DNA of 14,198 nucleotides, taken from the NCBI RefSeq assembly GCF_900538805.1, contig NZ_UPZP01000057.1, forward strand, positions 1 through 14,198, read 5' to 3'. Under the pieces are notes generated by a model. That model searched no databases, was not told where the DNA came from, and saw nothing but the letters and a program-made list of their open reading frames with translations. Both the position numbers and the translations under genes were made by a program. The stretch is from an uncultured Dialister sp. GTDB taxonomy: Bacteria > Bacillota > Negativicutes > Veillonellales > Dialisteraceae. Positions 1 through 7,310 of the stretch are shown one piece after another. Position 1 is the stretch's first letter; each line of letters starts with the position of its first letter.

Positions 1-457
1 TAAGGTTACCCTTTTTTAAGAAAAAACAATAAATTTCTTCAAAAAAAAGACTTGACATATGACCAGAATACTGAGCGCAGCGAAGGATCTCGGTCAGAAT
101 CGTAAGTGAGGGAAAGCCGGTAAATACCAGTCGGCGGGAAGGTCAGACGGTCAGACTTCAGAAGGCTGTATTCCCGAAAGCAAGAAGGTTCAGGTGCCTT
201 TCGGCACCCGGGCTCTATCGTTCGAGCGCTTCGCGCCGAACGATGGGGGCCGTCCACAGAGCGGGCTGATTCAGAGGAAGTTTTAAAGAATCGCTGCGCT
301 GGCGAGGCAGGCGCCTGTGGGCATCATTATAAATGCTGCCTATGGCAGCGCTGCCGCCGTAAGGCGGCATATATACTTATTGCCGCGGAGCGGCAATCCA
401 CAACCCTTTGAACCCTTTGAACCCTCTGAACCCGGGGCCGCGAAGCGTCCCCTTTCC
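1..457. other. Gene-free region rich in small hairpins
   Basis: I see no convincing gene here. A block near 61-110 (ACTGAGCGCAGCGAAGGATCT and flanks) resembles a short dispersed intergenic motif common in many bacteria. Several near-perfect stem-loops follow. They are GGTGCC/GGCACC at 193-208, a long one at 217-244 (ATCGTTCG arm, TTC loop), GCTGCC/GGCAGC near 333-347, GCCGCC/GGCGGC near 353-368, and ATTGCCGC/GCGGCAAT near 379-397. None has a proper T-tract, so they are not convincing terminators. The short reading frames across this stretch follow the repeats and look spurious. Confidence 0.6.
402..433. repeat. 9-bp tandem repeat (AACCCTTTG type)
   Basis: Three head-to-tail 9-mers, AACCCTTTG, AACCCTTTG and AACCCTCTG, plus a partial unit. 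They run into a small hairpin (GGGG..CGCGAAGCG..CCCC) at about 433-451. The same 9-mer recurs at 5466-5487, 5550-5563, 8264-8290 and, reversed, at 13385-13429. Confidence 0.8.
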
Positions 458-481
458 TTCATATATGAAATGATATATAAT
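458..481 (+). promoter_or_regulatory. Candidate promoter with palindromic operator for the diguanylate cyclase gene
   Basis: TATAAT lies at 476-481, about 58 bases before the chosen start at 540. There is no good -35 box; the best spaced hexamer is TTTCCT. A perfect 12-bp palindrome, TTCATATATGAA, occupies 458-469 just upstream of the -10, where an activator or repressor could bind. The -10 identity is direct observation. Promoter activity and the operator role are inferred. Confidence 0.5.
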
Positions 482-539
482 ATTTTTCATAGAAACTATA
501 CAAAATCCGGTTATTCGCTTAAAACGGGAGATGATGGGT

Positions 540-2273
540 ATGAAAAAGATGACGGAACTGATCCGTTTCGTTTCCATGCCCGTATTTTCGGTAATCTTTG
601 TGGCGGTGCTCGTATTGGACGCCGCCCTTTTTCAGTCCATGAGTACCAATATGGAAACCAATATCCGCGAAACAGGGGAAGCCCGGCTGGCCTGGATAAA
701 GCAGTCCCTGGAACGGTATGTCACCATTACCACCGTTATGGAAGGAAGGGTGAAGGAATCGGGGGGCCGCACTGTCCCCGACCAGACAAAGCTGGCGGAT
801 TTTGTGAAAATGGATAATGCCCTTCGCAGTATCCAGATCGTCCAGGAAGACGGCACCTTTACCGGGTATAACCAGGACGCGGACATTCGCAATTTCACAA
901 ATCCCGAGACCGGCTCTTTAAAAAAGCTGGCTTTAGAGGCCCGCCGCTCCGGCAATGTGAGCATTACTCCCGCCGTGGAAGTGGGGGAGGGACTCCGGGA
1001 TATCGTGGTGGTGCGGCCGGTGTTCCTGTCTGATGGGAAAGGGGATTCCCATTTCTGGGGCTACATCCTTGCCATTATAGATACCCGAATCTTTCTGGGC
1101 GACGCCAATGTATCAAACATGAAGGACCAGGGCATTCTCTGTGGCCTTTCCCATACCGAAGGGGACGGCACGGTCTCTTCCCTTTATGAAAACGGGGATT
1201 ACAGGAAAGAAGCTCTTGCCGTATCCCGTGAAATCTATGCGGACCAGTGGACCGTGTACCTCCGTCCGGAAGGGCCCTGGGTGAATCCCTGGATTATCGT
1301 CCTCACCACCTGGGCAGGCATACTGACCGCCCTGGCCCTGGCAGTGCTGGCCCGCCGCAATGCAAGGCTCCGCCGCCTGGGCACCACCGATGCCCTGACC
1401 GGCGTATACAACAGGAACGGCGGCGACTGGGCAGTGAAACGGTACCTGGAATCCCACGAGGACCATCCGGCTTTGGTGATGGCAGTGGACATCGACAATT
1501 TCAAAATCATTAACGACGTCTACGGCCACGAAGCGGGAGACAGGGCCCTCTGCCAGTTCACGAAGGACATGAAAAAGATTTTCGGCCGTCACACCTTCAT
1601 TACCCGGAACGGCGGCGATGAATTTATCATCTTCTACGGCGACGGTCTCACCGGTGAAGCTGCCCGGGCCATCGACCGCTTTACCGGGGAGCCCCATGAA
1701 ATTACCTATAAGGGAAAGAAAATTCAATTTTATTCCTCCCTGGGCTTTGCCCGCTACACGAACCAGGACAGGGACTACCGCGGCCTCTGCATCAAAGCGG
1801 ACTACGCCCTCTACGGCGCCAAGCTGAACGGCAAGGCAAGGTGGAAGGAATTCGACCCGGAACTGACGCCGGAAGACACCCGCACCCAGCTGGGCTTCAA
1901 CCTCACGGACATAGGAAATGAAATGCCCGGCGCCATGGCGGTGTACAGGGCAGAAGACAAACACATCCTCTACGCCAGCAGCCCCCTGGTGGAGCTCATG
2001 GAATGTGAAAACCTGGATGATTTCATGAAATATACCGCCATGGCGCTGGACAGGATTTTCCCGGACTCCCTGAAGAGAAGGATGGAAGAAGAAATAGGCC
2101 GGCAGATGAAAGACCCGGCCAACCGGCGACGCCGCTATTTCATAAAGACCGAAATCCTGACGAAAAAAGGAAACCTCCGCCCCGTGGAAATCAGGGGCCA
2201 TCTGAACCATAATACCAACTACGGAGACGTATTCTACGTCTTCCTTTATGAAAAAGAACAGAAGGAACCATGA
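540..2273 (+). CDS. Membrane-bound diguanylate cyclase (CHASE-like sensor, GGDEF, C-terminal PAS-like)
   Basis: This enzyme is predicted to make c-di-GMP from two GTP at the inner membrane. Residues are numbered from the start at 540. One membrane helix lies at about 9-32 and a second at about 249-272. The outer segment between them resembles a CHASE-type sensor (conserved-looking VVVRPVF and GYILAIID stretches). The GGDEF domain spans about 280-440, with VDIDNFKIIND for metal and GTP binding and a canonical GGDEF at 358-362. The RxxD inhibitory site is absent (GRHT at its place), so product inhibition through that site is unlikely. A PAS-like domain fills about 455-570, an unusual position after the catalytic domain. 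The start at 540 is preferred over ATGs at 531 and 534 because GGGAG at 526-530 is nine bases from it. The stop overlaps the tatD start. The sensed ligand is unknown. Confidence 0.9.
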   Translation: MKKMTELIRFVSMPVFSVIFVAVLVLDAALFQSMSTNMETNIRETGEARLAWIKQSLERYVTITTVMEGRVKESGGRTVPDQTKLADFVKMDNALRSIQIVQEDGTFTGYNQDADIRNFTNPETGSLKKLALEARRSGNVSITPAVEVGEGLRDIVVVRPVFLSDGKGDSHFWGYILAIIDTRIFLGDANVSNMKDQGILCGLSHTEGDGTVSSLYENGDYRKEALAVSREIYADQWTVYLRPEGPWVNPWIIVLTTWAGILTALALAVLARRNARLRRLGTTDALTGVYNRNGGDWAVKRYLESHEDHPALVMAVDIDNFKIINDVYGHEAGDRALCQFTKDMKKIFGRHTFITRNGGDEFIIFYGDGLTGEAARAIDRFTGEPHEITYKGKKIQFYSSLGFARYTNQDRDYRGLCIKADYALYGAKLNGKARWKEFDPELTPEDTRTQLGFNLTDIGNEMPGAMAVYRAEDKHILYASSPLVELMECENLDDFMKYTAMALDRIFPDSLKRRMEEEIGRQMKDPANRRRRYFIKTEILTKKGNLRPVEIRGHLNHNTNYGDVFYVFLYEKEQKEP

Positions 2274-3049
2274 ACATACGATACTACGACATAGGGCTGA
2301 ACCTCTTCACCCCATCCTTTCCTAATCCCGAAAAAATCATCGAAGACGCAGAGGCCGCCGGCATCCGATGTATATTGACCGGCTCTGACCGGAAGGATAA
2401 CGAACTGGTGAATGATTTCACCAGGACACATAACCTCTGCGGCACCGCCGGCATCCATCCCCACAGCACCGACGATGCACGGGAAGAAGACGTGGAGCGC
2501 ATCCGTGAAATCATCCTCTCCAATCCCGCCATCAAGATGGTGGGCGAAACGGGCCTGGACTATGACCACATGTATGCCAGAAAAGAGAACCAGCTCCACT
2601 ATTTCAAGGAACTCATCGCCCTGGCAGAAGAACTCCATAAACCCCTGTTCCTTCACCTCCGGGACGCAGAGGAAGACTTCATGGACTGCTTCAAAGGCCA
2701 CGAAGATATCTGCCCCATTTCCGTGGTTCACTGCTTCACAGGAAATAAAGAAACCCTCCAAAAACTCCTGGACATGGGCTTCTACATCGGCATCACCGGC
2801 TGGATCTGTGATGAAAGAAGAGGAGACGCCCTCCGTGACGCCGTCTCCATCCTCCCCTTGGACCGGGTCATGGTAGAAACCGACGCCCCCTACCTCACTC
2901 CCAGAGGCTTCCACTTGAAGCGGACCAACGTCCCCCAGAACATTACATACGTAGTAGAAACCCTCGCCTCCTACATGCACGTTACAGCTGAAGAACTAAG
3001 GCAGTACGCCCTCAAAAACACGGAAAAAGTATTTGGTATCAAGCGGTAA
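2270..3049 (+). CDS. tatD: TatD-family metal-dependent deoxyribonuclease
   Basis: This is a cytoplasmic TIM-barrel metallohydrolase. E. coli TatD is a 3'-5' exonuclease on single-stranded DNA and RNA linked to DNA repair. The protein is 259 aa, the normal length. It carries the TatD-proper start DIGLNLF (not the DTHCHL form of YcfH/TatD-like paralogues), GIHPH at 61-65, GETGLDYD with E93, LHLRDAEEDF with H129, VVHCFTG with H154, GITGWICDERRG at 174-185, and VETDAPYL with D205. These match the metal-binding Glu/His/His/Asp set. ATG overlaps the TGA of the upstream diguanylate cyclase gene (ATGA). A GAAGGA site sits only three bases away, so translation is probably coupled to the upstream gene. 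No clear terminator follows; repeats begin within about 40 bases. A link between TatD and c-di-GMP is not established. Confidence 0.95.
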   Translation: MNIRYYDIGLNLFTPSFPNPEKIIEDAEAAGIRCILTGSDRKDNELVNDFTRTHNLCGTAGIHPHSTDDAREEDVERIREIILSNPAIKMVGETGLDYDHMYARKENQLHYFKELIALAEELHKPLFLHLRDAEEDFMDCFKGHEDICPISVVHCFTGNKETLQKLLDMGFYIGITGWICDERRGDALRDAVSILPLDRVMVETDAPYLTPRGFHLKRTNVPQNITYVVETLASYMHVTAEELRQYALKNTEKVFGIKR

Positions 3050-3088
3050 CTTTTGCTTCTATGTATGTGATAGATGGCAAACGCAGGA

Positions 3089-3246
3089 GGTTCTATTCTG
3101 CCCCCTGAATAGGGGGAAGTCCCGCGAAGCGGGATAGGGGGTGGCCACTGCAGGTGGCCAATTCGGCAGAATAGTAAGCGGAGGCAGCGAGCTATACTTT
3201 CCTGTAGCATTCCGGCGCCACCACTTGCCGGCTGACCGACCTCGAA
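3089..3246. repeat. Mosaic repeat copy with double hairpin (module B, then start of module A)
   Basis: Positions 3089-3146 match 7713-7770 almost base for base and 13862-13917 with paired changes. The core is CCCCCT-GAAT-AGGGGG, a short linker, then TCCCGC-GAA-GCGGGA and a GGGGGTGGCC tail. A third stem, TGGCCAC/GGTGGCCA, follows. After GCAGAATAGTAAG comes a degraded start of module A (GAGGCAG, CATACT-like, GTAGCATTCCGGCG), related to 7512-7556. Confidence 0.8.
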
Positions 3247-3326
3247 CGACAGTGCCCGGCGGGAAGGCAGGCACGTAACGAATTCTGACGTCCGATTTCT
3301 GACTTCTATCGTCTAATCCACGCCCC

Positions 3327-3372
3327 TATCCTCCGTCGCCTCCGGCGACACCTCCTTCCTGAGGAAGGAGGC
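3327..3372. repeat. Double-hairpin element
   Basis: GTCGCC-TCC-GGCGAC is followed after AC by a 9-bp perfect stem, CCTCCTTCC-TGA-GGAAGGAGG (3351-3371). The layout (two stems joined by a short pyrimidine-rich linker) matches the other double-hairpin copies, while the stem sequences differ. There is no T-tract after it. Confidence 0.7.
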
Positions 3373-3516
3373 TAAGAACTGCCGCGAAGCGGCCATATAA
3401 AAACTGCGGCGAAGCCGCTTCCTCAACCCTCAGCCGCAAAGCGGTTGTCAAACTTAAGAACCTTCGGCCCATAGGGCCGTCAAACCTTAGAACCTTTCCC
3501 CAAAAAGGAGCCTCCT

Positions 3517-4890
3517 ATGACTAAGAAAAACATTCCTGTCAAATTAAACGAAACCTATACCGCCACCATCCGCGACCTGGGAATCCACGGCGAAGGCATC
3601 GGCTCTGTGGATGATTTTACCCTCTTCGTGCCCGGCGCCCTGCCGGGGGAGACGGTGACCGCCCGGATTGTGGCGGCCAAGAAATCCTATGCCCAGGGAA
3701 AGCTGATTTCCATAGAGAAACCATCCCCCTTCCGCACGAAGCCGGAATGCCCGGCCTACCATGCCTGCGGTGGCTGCCAGATTTCACACCTTACCTACGA
3801 AGGCCAGCTGGCGGTGAAGGAGCAGCGGGTGAAGGACGTGGTAAGCCGTCTGGGCGGCTTTTCCGAAGACCTGGTGCTCCCCGTGCTTCCGGCGGAAAAT
3901 CCCTGGAACTACCGGAATAAAATGGCCGTGCCTGTGGCCCAGGCCACCGGAGGGCCGGTGATTGGCTACTACCGCCAGGGCAGCCACCAGGTGGTGCCCA
4001 TTGATGGATGCCTCATCCAGGAAGAAGAAAACAACCGGGTCCTCCGTTTTGCCAAGGGCTTCATGGCAAGGCACAGCATCCAGGGATACAACGAAAAATC
4101 CCGCAAAGGCTCTGTGCGCCATATCATGGCAAGAACCGGCGACCACGGCGAAGTGATGGTGGTCATCGTCACCGCCACACCGGCCCTTCCCTTTGCAGAA
4201 CTCTGGGTAAAGGAAATGAGAGAACTCCTGCCGGAAGTGGTTTCCATTTACCATAACGTACAGAAAAGTCCGGGAAATGTAATTCTGGGAGAAACCCTCC
4301 ATCACCTCTGGGGCAAAAAGACCCTGACCGCCACCCTGGAAGGCCTTGCCTTTGAAGTATCTCCCTTCTCCTTCTTCCAGGTCCACCGCTCCCAGGCGGA
4401 AAAACTCTATGATAAAGCCCTGGAATACGCAGCCCTCACCGGCGGCGAGACCGTTATTGACGCCTACTGCGGCACCGGCACCATTTCCCTGTGCCTCGCG
4501 AAAAAAGCAAAAAAGGTGATCGGCATTGAAATCGTGAAAGCCGCCATTGACGACGCCTGGAAAAATGCAGAATTCAACCATGTGGAAAATGTGGAATTCC
4601 ACGCTGCCGACGCCGGAAAACTGATGCCGGAACTCTATAAAGCAGGCCTCCGCCCTGACGTTATCGTTATGGACCCCGTCCGCGCCGGCTGCAGCGAAGA
4701 CGTCCTGAAAGCCGCTGCGGCCATGGAACCGAAGCGCATGGTCTACGTTTCCTGCAACCCCGCCACCTTCGCCAGAGACGCAAAGATCCTTGCCGGCCTC
4801 TCCTATACCCTCAAAAAGGTCCAGCCCGTAGACGTGTTCCCCCAGACCATGCACATAGAAACCGTGGCCCTTCTGGAGAGGGCAGAGTAA
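3517..4890 (+). CDS. rlmD: 23S rRNA (uracil-C5)-methyltransferase, RlmD/RumA family
   Basis: This enzyme transfers a methyl group from S-adenosylmethionine to a 23S rRNA uridine (U1939 in E. coli RlmD; related Gram-positive enzymes also modify U747). It is 457 aa. A TRAM RNA-binding domain lies at about 8-68. The 4Fe-4S ligands are complete: C78, C84 and C87 in CPAYHACGGC, plus C165 in DGCLI. FSFFQVH is at 284-290, the SAM loop DAYCGTGTISL at 315-325, DPVRAGC at 386-392, the catalytic Cys413 in VSCNP, and the likely general base Glu448 in HIETV. AAAGGAG at 3504-3510 lies six bases before the ATG, which makes the start secure. It appears monocistronic and is flanked by repeat-filled intervals. 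Whether it modifies one or two positions cannot be told from sequence alone. Confidence 0.95.
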   Translation: MTKKNIPVKLNETYTATIRDLGIHGEGIGSVDDFTLFVPGALPGETVTARIVAAKKSYAQGKLISIEKPSPFRTKPECPAYHACGGCQISHLTYEGQLAVKEQRVKDVVSRLGGFSEDLVLPVLPAENPWNYRNKMAVPVAQATGGPVIGYYRQGSHQVVPIDGCLIQEEENNRVLRFAKGFMARHSIQGYNEKSRKGSVRHIMARTGDHGEVMVVIVTATPALPFAELWVKEMRELLPEVVSIYHNVQKSPGNVILGETLHHLWGKKTLTATLEGLAFEVSPFSFFQVHRSQAEKLYDKALEYAALTGGETVIDAYCGTGTISLCLAKKAKKVIGIEIVKAAIDDAWKNAEFNHVENVEFHAADAGKLMPELYKAGLRPDVIVMDPVRAGCSEDVLKAAAAMEPKRMVYVSCNPATFARDAKILAGLSYTLKKVQPVDVFPQTMHIETVALLERAE

Positions 4891-4999
4891 GATTTCTGTT
4901 CATGCCGGAATCAAATGAGCCATATGCTTCATGCAGCCAATTGACAGAAAAAGCAAACAACCGGGCTGGCGCCCGTGGACATGCACTCCGGAGGGGAAA

Positions 5000-5135
5000 G
5001 TTTTAGCGGCGCTATGCATTGTGGTACTTATGAGGCCAATGCTGCCCTGCGGGTTGTTGTCCCACCGCTTTTGCGGGGGGAAGGTGGTGCCGTAAGGCAC
5101 CAAAGGGGGAAAAGCCACCGTAGGCGGCTAATCAT
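5000..5135. repeat. Mosaic repeat, module B variant
   Basis: The first 55 bases (TTTTAGCGGCGCTATGCATT onward) match 7661-7715 closely and 13810-13864 less closely. The double hairpin that follows has the same layout as those copies but other stem sequences: CCCACCGC-TTTT-GCGGGGGG and GGTGCC-GTAA-GGCACC. A third short stem (GCC..GGC) and AATCATCGTAA end it. Confidence 0.75.
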
Positions 5136-5238
5136 CGTAATGCTGCTCAAAAAGTATGAGTGCAGAAGGTTAAACGTAGAGCATACTTTGCCCTCAAGGG
5201 AAAACAAGAATGTGTGGAAAAAATACCGCCATATATCT

Positions 5239-5360
5239 CCTGTACCATTCCGGAGGCACCCCCCTTTGGTGGCTGGCGCCACCACCTTTCCCCCAGCTCC
5301 GCTGGGGGCACTATGGGTGCTGGGCATTTTGGGCAACTGGTGCTCATGGCAGCAGCGGCA
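5239..5360. repeat. Mosaic repeat, module A copy 1
   Basis: Homologous to 7542-7657 and 13613-13730. The shared core is TTTGGTGGCTGGCGCCACCA, then CTTT, a C-rich stem, CACTATGGGTGCTGG and GGCAGCAGCGGC. In this copy the second stem is CCCCCAGC-TCC-GCTGGGGG; the other two copies have (C)CCCCT-ATTC-AGGGG(G) there. Confidence 0.8.
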
Positions 5361-5362
5361 GA

Positions 5363-5404
5363 AAAACAAGCCAACCGGGCCGCAGGCCCGGTCGGCTTGT
5401 TTTC
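5363..5404. terminator. Large terminator-like hairpin
   Basis: ACAAGCC-A-ACCGGGCC, loop GCA, GGCCCGGT-C-GGCTTGT form a 15-bp stem with one A/C mismatch (5366-5400). It is flanked by an A-run on the left and TTTT at 5400-5403, so it could act in both directions. A shorter relative sits at 8089-8120. Confidence 0.6.
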
Positions 5405-5458
5405 CCCTCGCCCGGCAGGGCGGTTTTAAGGTTTTATCAAAACTGGCGCCGAAGGCGC
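5366..5458. repeat. Repeat module D, copy 1
   Basis: This runs from the CCGGGCC/GGCCCGG hairpin through CAGGGCGG to TTTTATCAAAACTGGCGCCG. It matches 8083-8228, which has the same order of parts but carries an extra tandem array in the middle. Confidence 0.7.
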
Positions 5459-5465
5459 CTACCAC

Positions 5466-5487
5466 CACCCTTTGAACCCTTTGAACC
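5466..5487. repeat. 9-bp tandem repeat (AACCCTTTG type)
   Basis: Two and a half units of the same 9-mer found at 402-433. The right end abuts the double hairpin at 5487-5531. Confidence 0.7.
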
Positions 5488-5531
5488 GGCCCCCTTTGGT
5501 GCCAGACAGCACCACCCGCAAGCGGGGGGAC
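5487..5531. repeat. Double-hairpin element
   Basis: CCCCTTTGGTGC-CAGACA-GCACC, a short linker, then CCCGC-AAG-CGGG followed by GGGGA. It has the same two-stem plan as module A, with different stem bases. Confidence 0.6.
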
Positions 5532-5563
5532 AATAAAATGAGGGGGCCGAACCCTCTGAACCC

Positions 5564-5586
5564 GGGCCGCGAAGCGGCCCTTTTTT
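5564..5586 (+). terminator. Intrinsic terminator
   Basis: A perfect 7-bp stem, GGGCCGC-GAA-GCGGCCC, is followed directly by six T (5581-5586). It lies just upstream of the strong promoter at 5598-5626, so it insulates the ompM leader from upstream transcription. Confidence 0.8.
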
Positions 5587-5597
5587 GTAAAAATCTA

Positions 5598-5626
5598 TTG
5601 CATTTTCTCTTTTCATAGTTTATGAT
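5598..5626 (+). promoter_or_regulatory. Strong sigma-70-type promoter (P1) upstream of ompM
   Basis: TTGCAT at 5598-5603 and TATGAT at 5621-5626 are separated by exactly 17 bases. The predicted start of transcription is near 5633. It sits between a perfect terminator and the hairpin/small reading frame at 5661-5735. Confidence 0.75.
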
Positions 5627-5660
5627 ACATACAGGTTCATAAAGGTTAAGGTTTAGATTC

Positions 5661-5690
5661 GAAGAGGAGTCCATCATGGGCTCCTTTTTC
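5661..5690 (+). promoter_or_regulatory. Leader hairpin: terminator-like and overlapping a ribosome-binding site
   Basis: A stem of nine pairs (5665-5673 with 5677-5685, TCA loop, one G-T wobble) opens with AGGAG and closes with CTCCT, followed directly by TTTTT (5685-5689). It can be extended by weaker pairs to 5661. The left arm is a Shine-Dalgarno sequence, and the ATG at 5676 lies in the loop and right arm. The hairpin could stop transcription about 57 bases after P1, or hide the start of the small reading frame, or both. Confidence 0.6.
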
Positions 5691-5735
5691 GATTTTCTAA
5701 AAGCCATTATGGAGCCTATGATTAGAATTACATAA
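5676..5735 (+). CDS. Possible 19-residue leader peptide
   Basis: The frame encodes MGSFFDFLKAIMEPMIRIT. It has a very good ribosome-binding site (GAGGAG at 5664-5669, six-base spacing from AGGAG) and a near-consensus promoter about 43 bases further up. The peptide is hydrophobic with scattered charges and could be membrane-active or simply a regulatory leader. Its ribosome-binding site and start lie inside the terminator-like hairpin at 5661-5690, so translation initiation and hairpin formation should compete. I do not recognise the peptide. The reading frame may be chance. Confidence 0.4.
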   Translation: MGSFFDFLKAIMEPMIRIT

Positions 5736-5751
5736 GAAAGAATATTCCCTA

Positions 5752-5781
5752 TTGCGCATAATCATACATTTATAGTATGCT
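5752..5781 (+). promoter_or_regulatory. Possible second promoter (P2) for ompM
   Basis: TTGCGC at 5752-5757 and TATGCT at 5776-5781 are 18 bases apart. The -10 is the left arm of a perfect inverted repeat (TATGCT-GAAAAA-AGCATA, 5776-5793). If used, it gives a leader of about 135 bases that bypasses the hairpin at 5661-5690. Confidence 0.4.
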
Positions 5782-5921
5782 GAAAAAAGCATATTTCCGG
5801 CCCGGGGGATATGGGAGGAGAGAGGGTAAGCAGAGGAAACACGGACACTCTTGCAGAGATATTTTCACTCCTTCAGAAAGGGCAGGTTATCTATATATTT
5901 TTTCTAAGGGAGCGATGAACT

Positions 5922-7274
5922 ATGAAAAAAATTCTCGCACTGGCTGCTGTAGCAGCACTCACTGCAGGCGTTTCCGCTTATGCAGCAAATCCATTTTCCG
6001 ATGTTTCCACCGATGACTGGGCTTACCAGGCAGTATCCGACCTCTCCGACCAGGGCGTTGTAGAAGGCTATCCGGACGGCACCTTCAAAGGCGAAAGAAA
6101 CATTACCCGTTATGAACTGGCTCAGATCATTGCCCGCCTCATGGCTAAAGAAGATCAGCTGAACGCTGAACAGCGTGCAACTCTCGACAAACTGGCTGGC
6201 GAATACGCTGACGAACTGGCTAACCTGGGCGTTCGCGTTTCCAACCTGGAAAAGAAAGTCGGCAACATTTATTGGTCCGGCGATGCTCGTATGCGTTATT
6301 CCGATAAGTCTCTCGGTACTTTGAAAGATGGTAAGTACAACAAGACTGCTGATGGCTGGGATGGCCGTATGAGAATCAATGTTAAGGGTCAGGTTAATGA
6401 CTCCACCACCATCAATGGCCGCCTTACCTACAACATGAACTTCAAAGGCGATGACAACAACAATGCATCTGCTGCTGATGATACCAATAATGGCGTATAC
6501 ATGGATGTACTCAACGCTAAACATCAGTTTGGCAACTTCGCAGTAACTCTTGGCCGTTATGCAAATAACTTTGGCAACCAGGGAAGCTGGCGTTATGGTG
6601 TTTCCCATGATTTCGACGGCGCTGAACTGTCTTACAACAATGGCAAATTCAACGCAGCTGCAGGTTTTGGTCAGTTCAACACCACCTATAATGATTACAA
6701 GAAAGCTATCATTGATGATGAAGATGCTTTCTATGCAAAGGCTGGTTATGATTTCGGCTTTGCAAAACTGACTGCTGATTACACCAAATTCCAGGGCAAC
6801 AACGATCTGGACAATGGTTACTGGGGCAAAGACAAAGATTACAAGCTCGATGACGAAATCTTCGGCGTTGACCTCACTATTCCGGTAGGCCAGGCTTGGA
6901 ATGTTCAGGGCGAATATGTAAAGAATACTACTACTGAACTGAAGAATGATGATGCTTGGAACGCAGGCCTCCAGTACAGCAATTTCAACTGGAAGAAACC
7001 GGGTACTTTCGCTCTCGGCGTTTGGTACAATGATATTGGCAATGCTACCTATTTCGGCGGCACTGGTCTCCAGACCAATCTGCTCAACGCATTCTGGACC
7101 AATACCGATGCAGCTGGTAACTACGCAACCAACCTGAAGTACTGGAACGTTATCGGCGACGTAGCTCTCCAGAAGAACGTTTCCCTCCACGCTGAATATG
7201 CATTCGGTGCAGACGCTGACGGCGCAGCTGATCCGGATGATGCATGGACCGTTTCCCTGAACTACAAATTCTAA
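5922..7274 (+). CDS. ompM: OmpM-type SLH-domain outer-membrane porin
   Basis: This is an outer-membrane beta-barrel anchored to peptidoglycan. In Negativicutes such proteins link the outer membrane to polyamine-modified peptidoglycan through the SLH domain and act as major porins. The protein is 450 aa. The signal peptide covers residues 1-21, with likely cleavage after AYA. A single SLH domain follows at about 23-75 (NPFSDV, DDWAYQAV, VVEGYPDGTFKG, ITRYELAQIIARLM). A predicted coiled coil lies at about 76-115 and a barrel from about 116. The chain ends in SLNYKF, and a terminal Phe is the usual signal for barrel assembly. AAGGGAG at 5906-5912 is nine bases from the ATG. Codons are dominated by a restricted set (GCT, AAC, AAA, CTG), unlike the neighbouring genes, as expected for very high expression. 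Two candidate promoters and a structured leader lie upstream, and a strong terminator follows. Confidence 0.93.
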   Translation: MKKILALAAVAALTAGVSAYAANPFSDVSTDDWAYQAVSDLSDQGVVEGYPDGTFKGERNITRYELAQIIARLMAKEDQLNAEQRATLDKLAGEYADELANLGVRVSNLEKKVGNIYWSGDARMRYSDKSLGTLKDGKYNKTADGWDGRMRINVKGQVNDSTTINGRLTYNMNFKGDDNNNASAADDTNNGVYMDVLNAKHQFGNFAVTLGRYANNFGNQGSWRYGVSHDFDGAELSYNNGKFNAAAGFGQFNTTYNDYKKAIIDDEDAFYAKAGYDFGFAKLTADYTKFQGNNDLDNGYWGKDKDYKLDDEIFGVDLTIPVGQAWNVQGEYVKNTTTELKNDDAWNAGLQYSNFNWKKPGTFALGVWYNDIGNATYFGGTGLQTNLLNAFWTNTDAAGNYATNLKYWNVIGDVALQKNVSLHAEYAFGADADGAADPDDAWTVSLNYKF

Positions 7275-7310
7275 TTTCTGAAAAGAAAAGAGAATATAGT
7301 TTCATAAACA

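Larger units (their letters stand above)
3050..3503. other. Gene-free interval filled with hairpin repeats
   Basis: I see no gene between tatD and rlmD. The interval holds a mosaic repeat at 3089-3246 and a double hairpin at 3327-3372. After these comes a run of short stem-loops with GAA-type loops: GCCGC/GCGGC near 3380-3392, GCGGC/GCCGC near 3404-3418, CCGC/GCGG near 3432-3443, and CGGCCC/GGGCCG near 3465-3479. I could not find a convincing promoter for rlmD. TATAAA near 3395 has no good -35. Some rlmD transcription may be read-through from tatD. Confidence 0.6.
4891..5597. other. Gene-free interval with repeats and two terminator-like hairpins
   Basis: No gene is supported here. From left to right it holds several pieces. 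First comes a degraded module (CATATGCTTCATGCAG... CAAACAACCGGGC) at about 4914-4975. Then come module B at 5000-5135, module A at 5239-5360 and a large terminator hairpin at 5363-5404. Last are a GGCGCCGAAGGCGCC stem near 5443-5458, 9-bp repeats, a double hairpin at 5487-5531 and a perfect terminator at 5564-5586. Reading frames of 70-170 codons run across these repeats in several frames and recur wherever the repeats recur, so they are treated as spurious. Confidence 0.65.

Noticed and set aside
51..80. TTGACA at 52-57 as a promoter
   Set aside because: No -10-like hexamer lies at 16-18 bases; the sequence there is GC-rich (GCGCAG).
39..257. 72-codon minus-strand reading frame near the left edge
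   Set aside because: It overlies a common intergenic repeat motif and hairpins, and has no ribosome-binding site or recognisable domain.
1113..2210. 365-codon minus-strand frame opposite the diguanylate cyclase gene
   Set aside because: It is a shadow of a GC-rich gene on the other strand. The + strand frame has complete GGDEF motifs and a start signal.
3784..4854. 356-codon minus-strand frame opposite rlmD
   Set aside because: Antisense shadow; all RlmD motifs are on the + strand.
4975..5536. Overlapping 70-166-codon frames in the 5 kb intergenic region
   Set aside because: They lie on modules A and B, and related frames reappear wherever the repeats recur (7483-7736, 13483-13935). Frames conflict with one another and lack start signals.
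5811..5918. 35-codon frame ending three bases before the ompM start
   Set aside because: Its only upstream signal is a G-run two bases from the ATG, and its end covers the ompM ribosome site. It might be a leader peptide, but support is too weak to list.
5904..7190. 428-codon minus-strand frame opposite ompM
   Set aside because: Result of the restricted codon use of a highly expressed gene; no ribosome site or domain.
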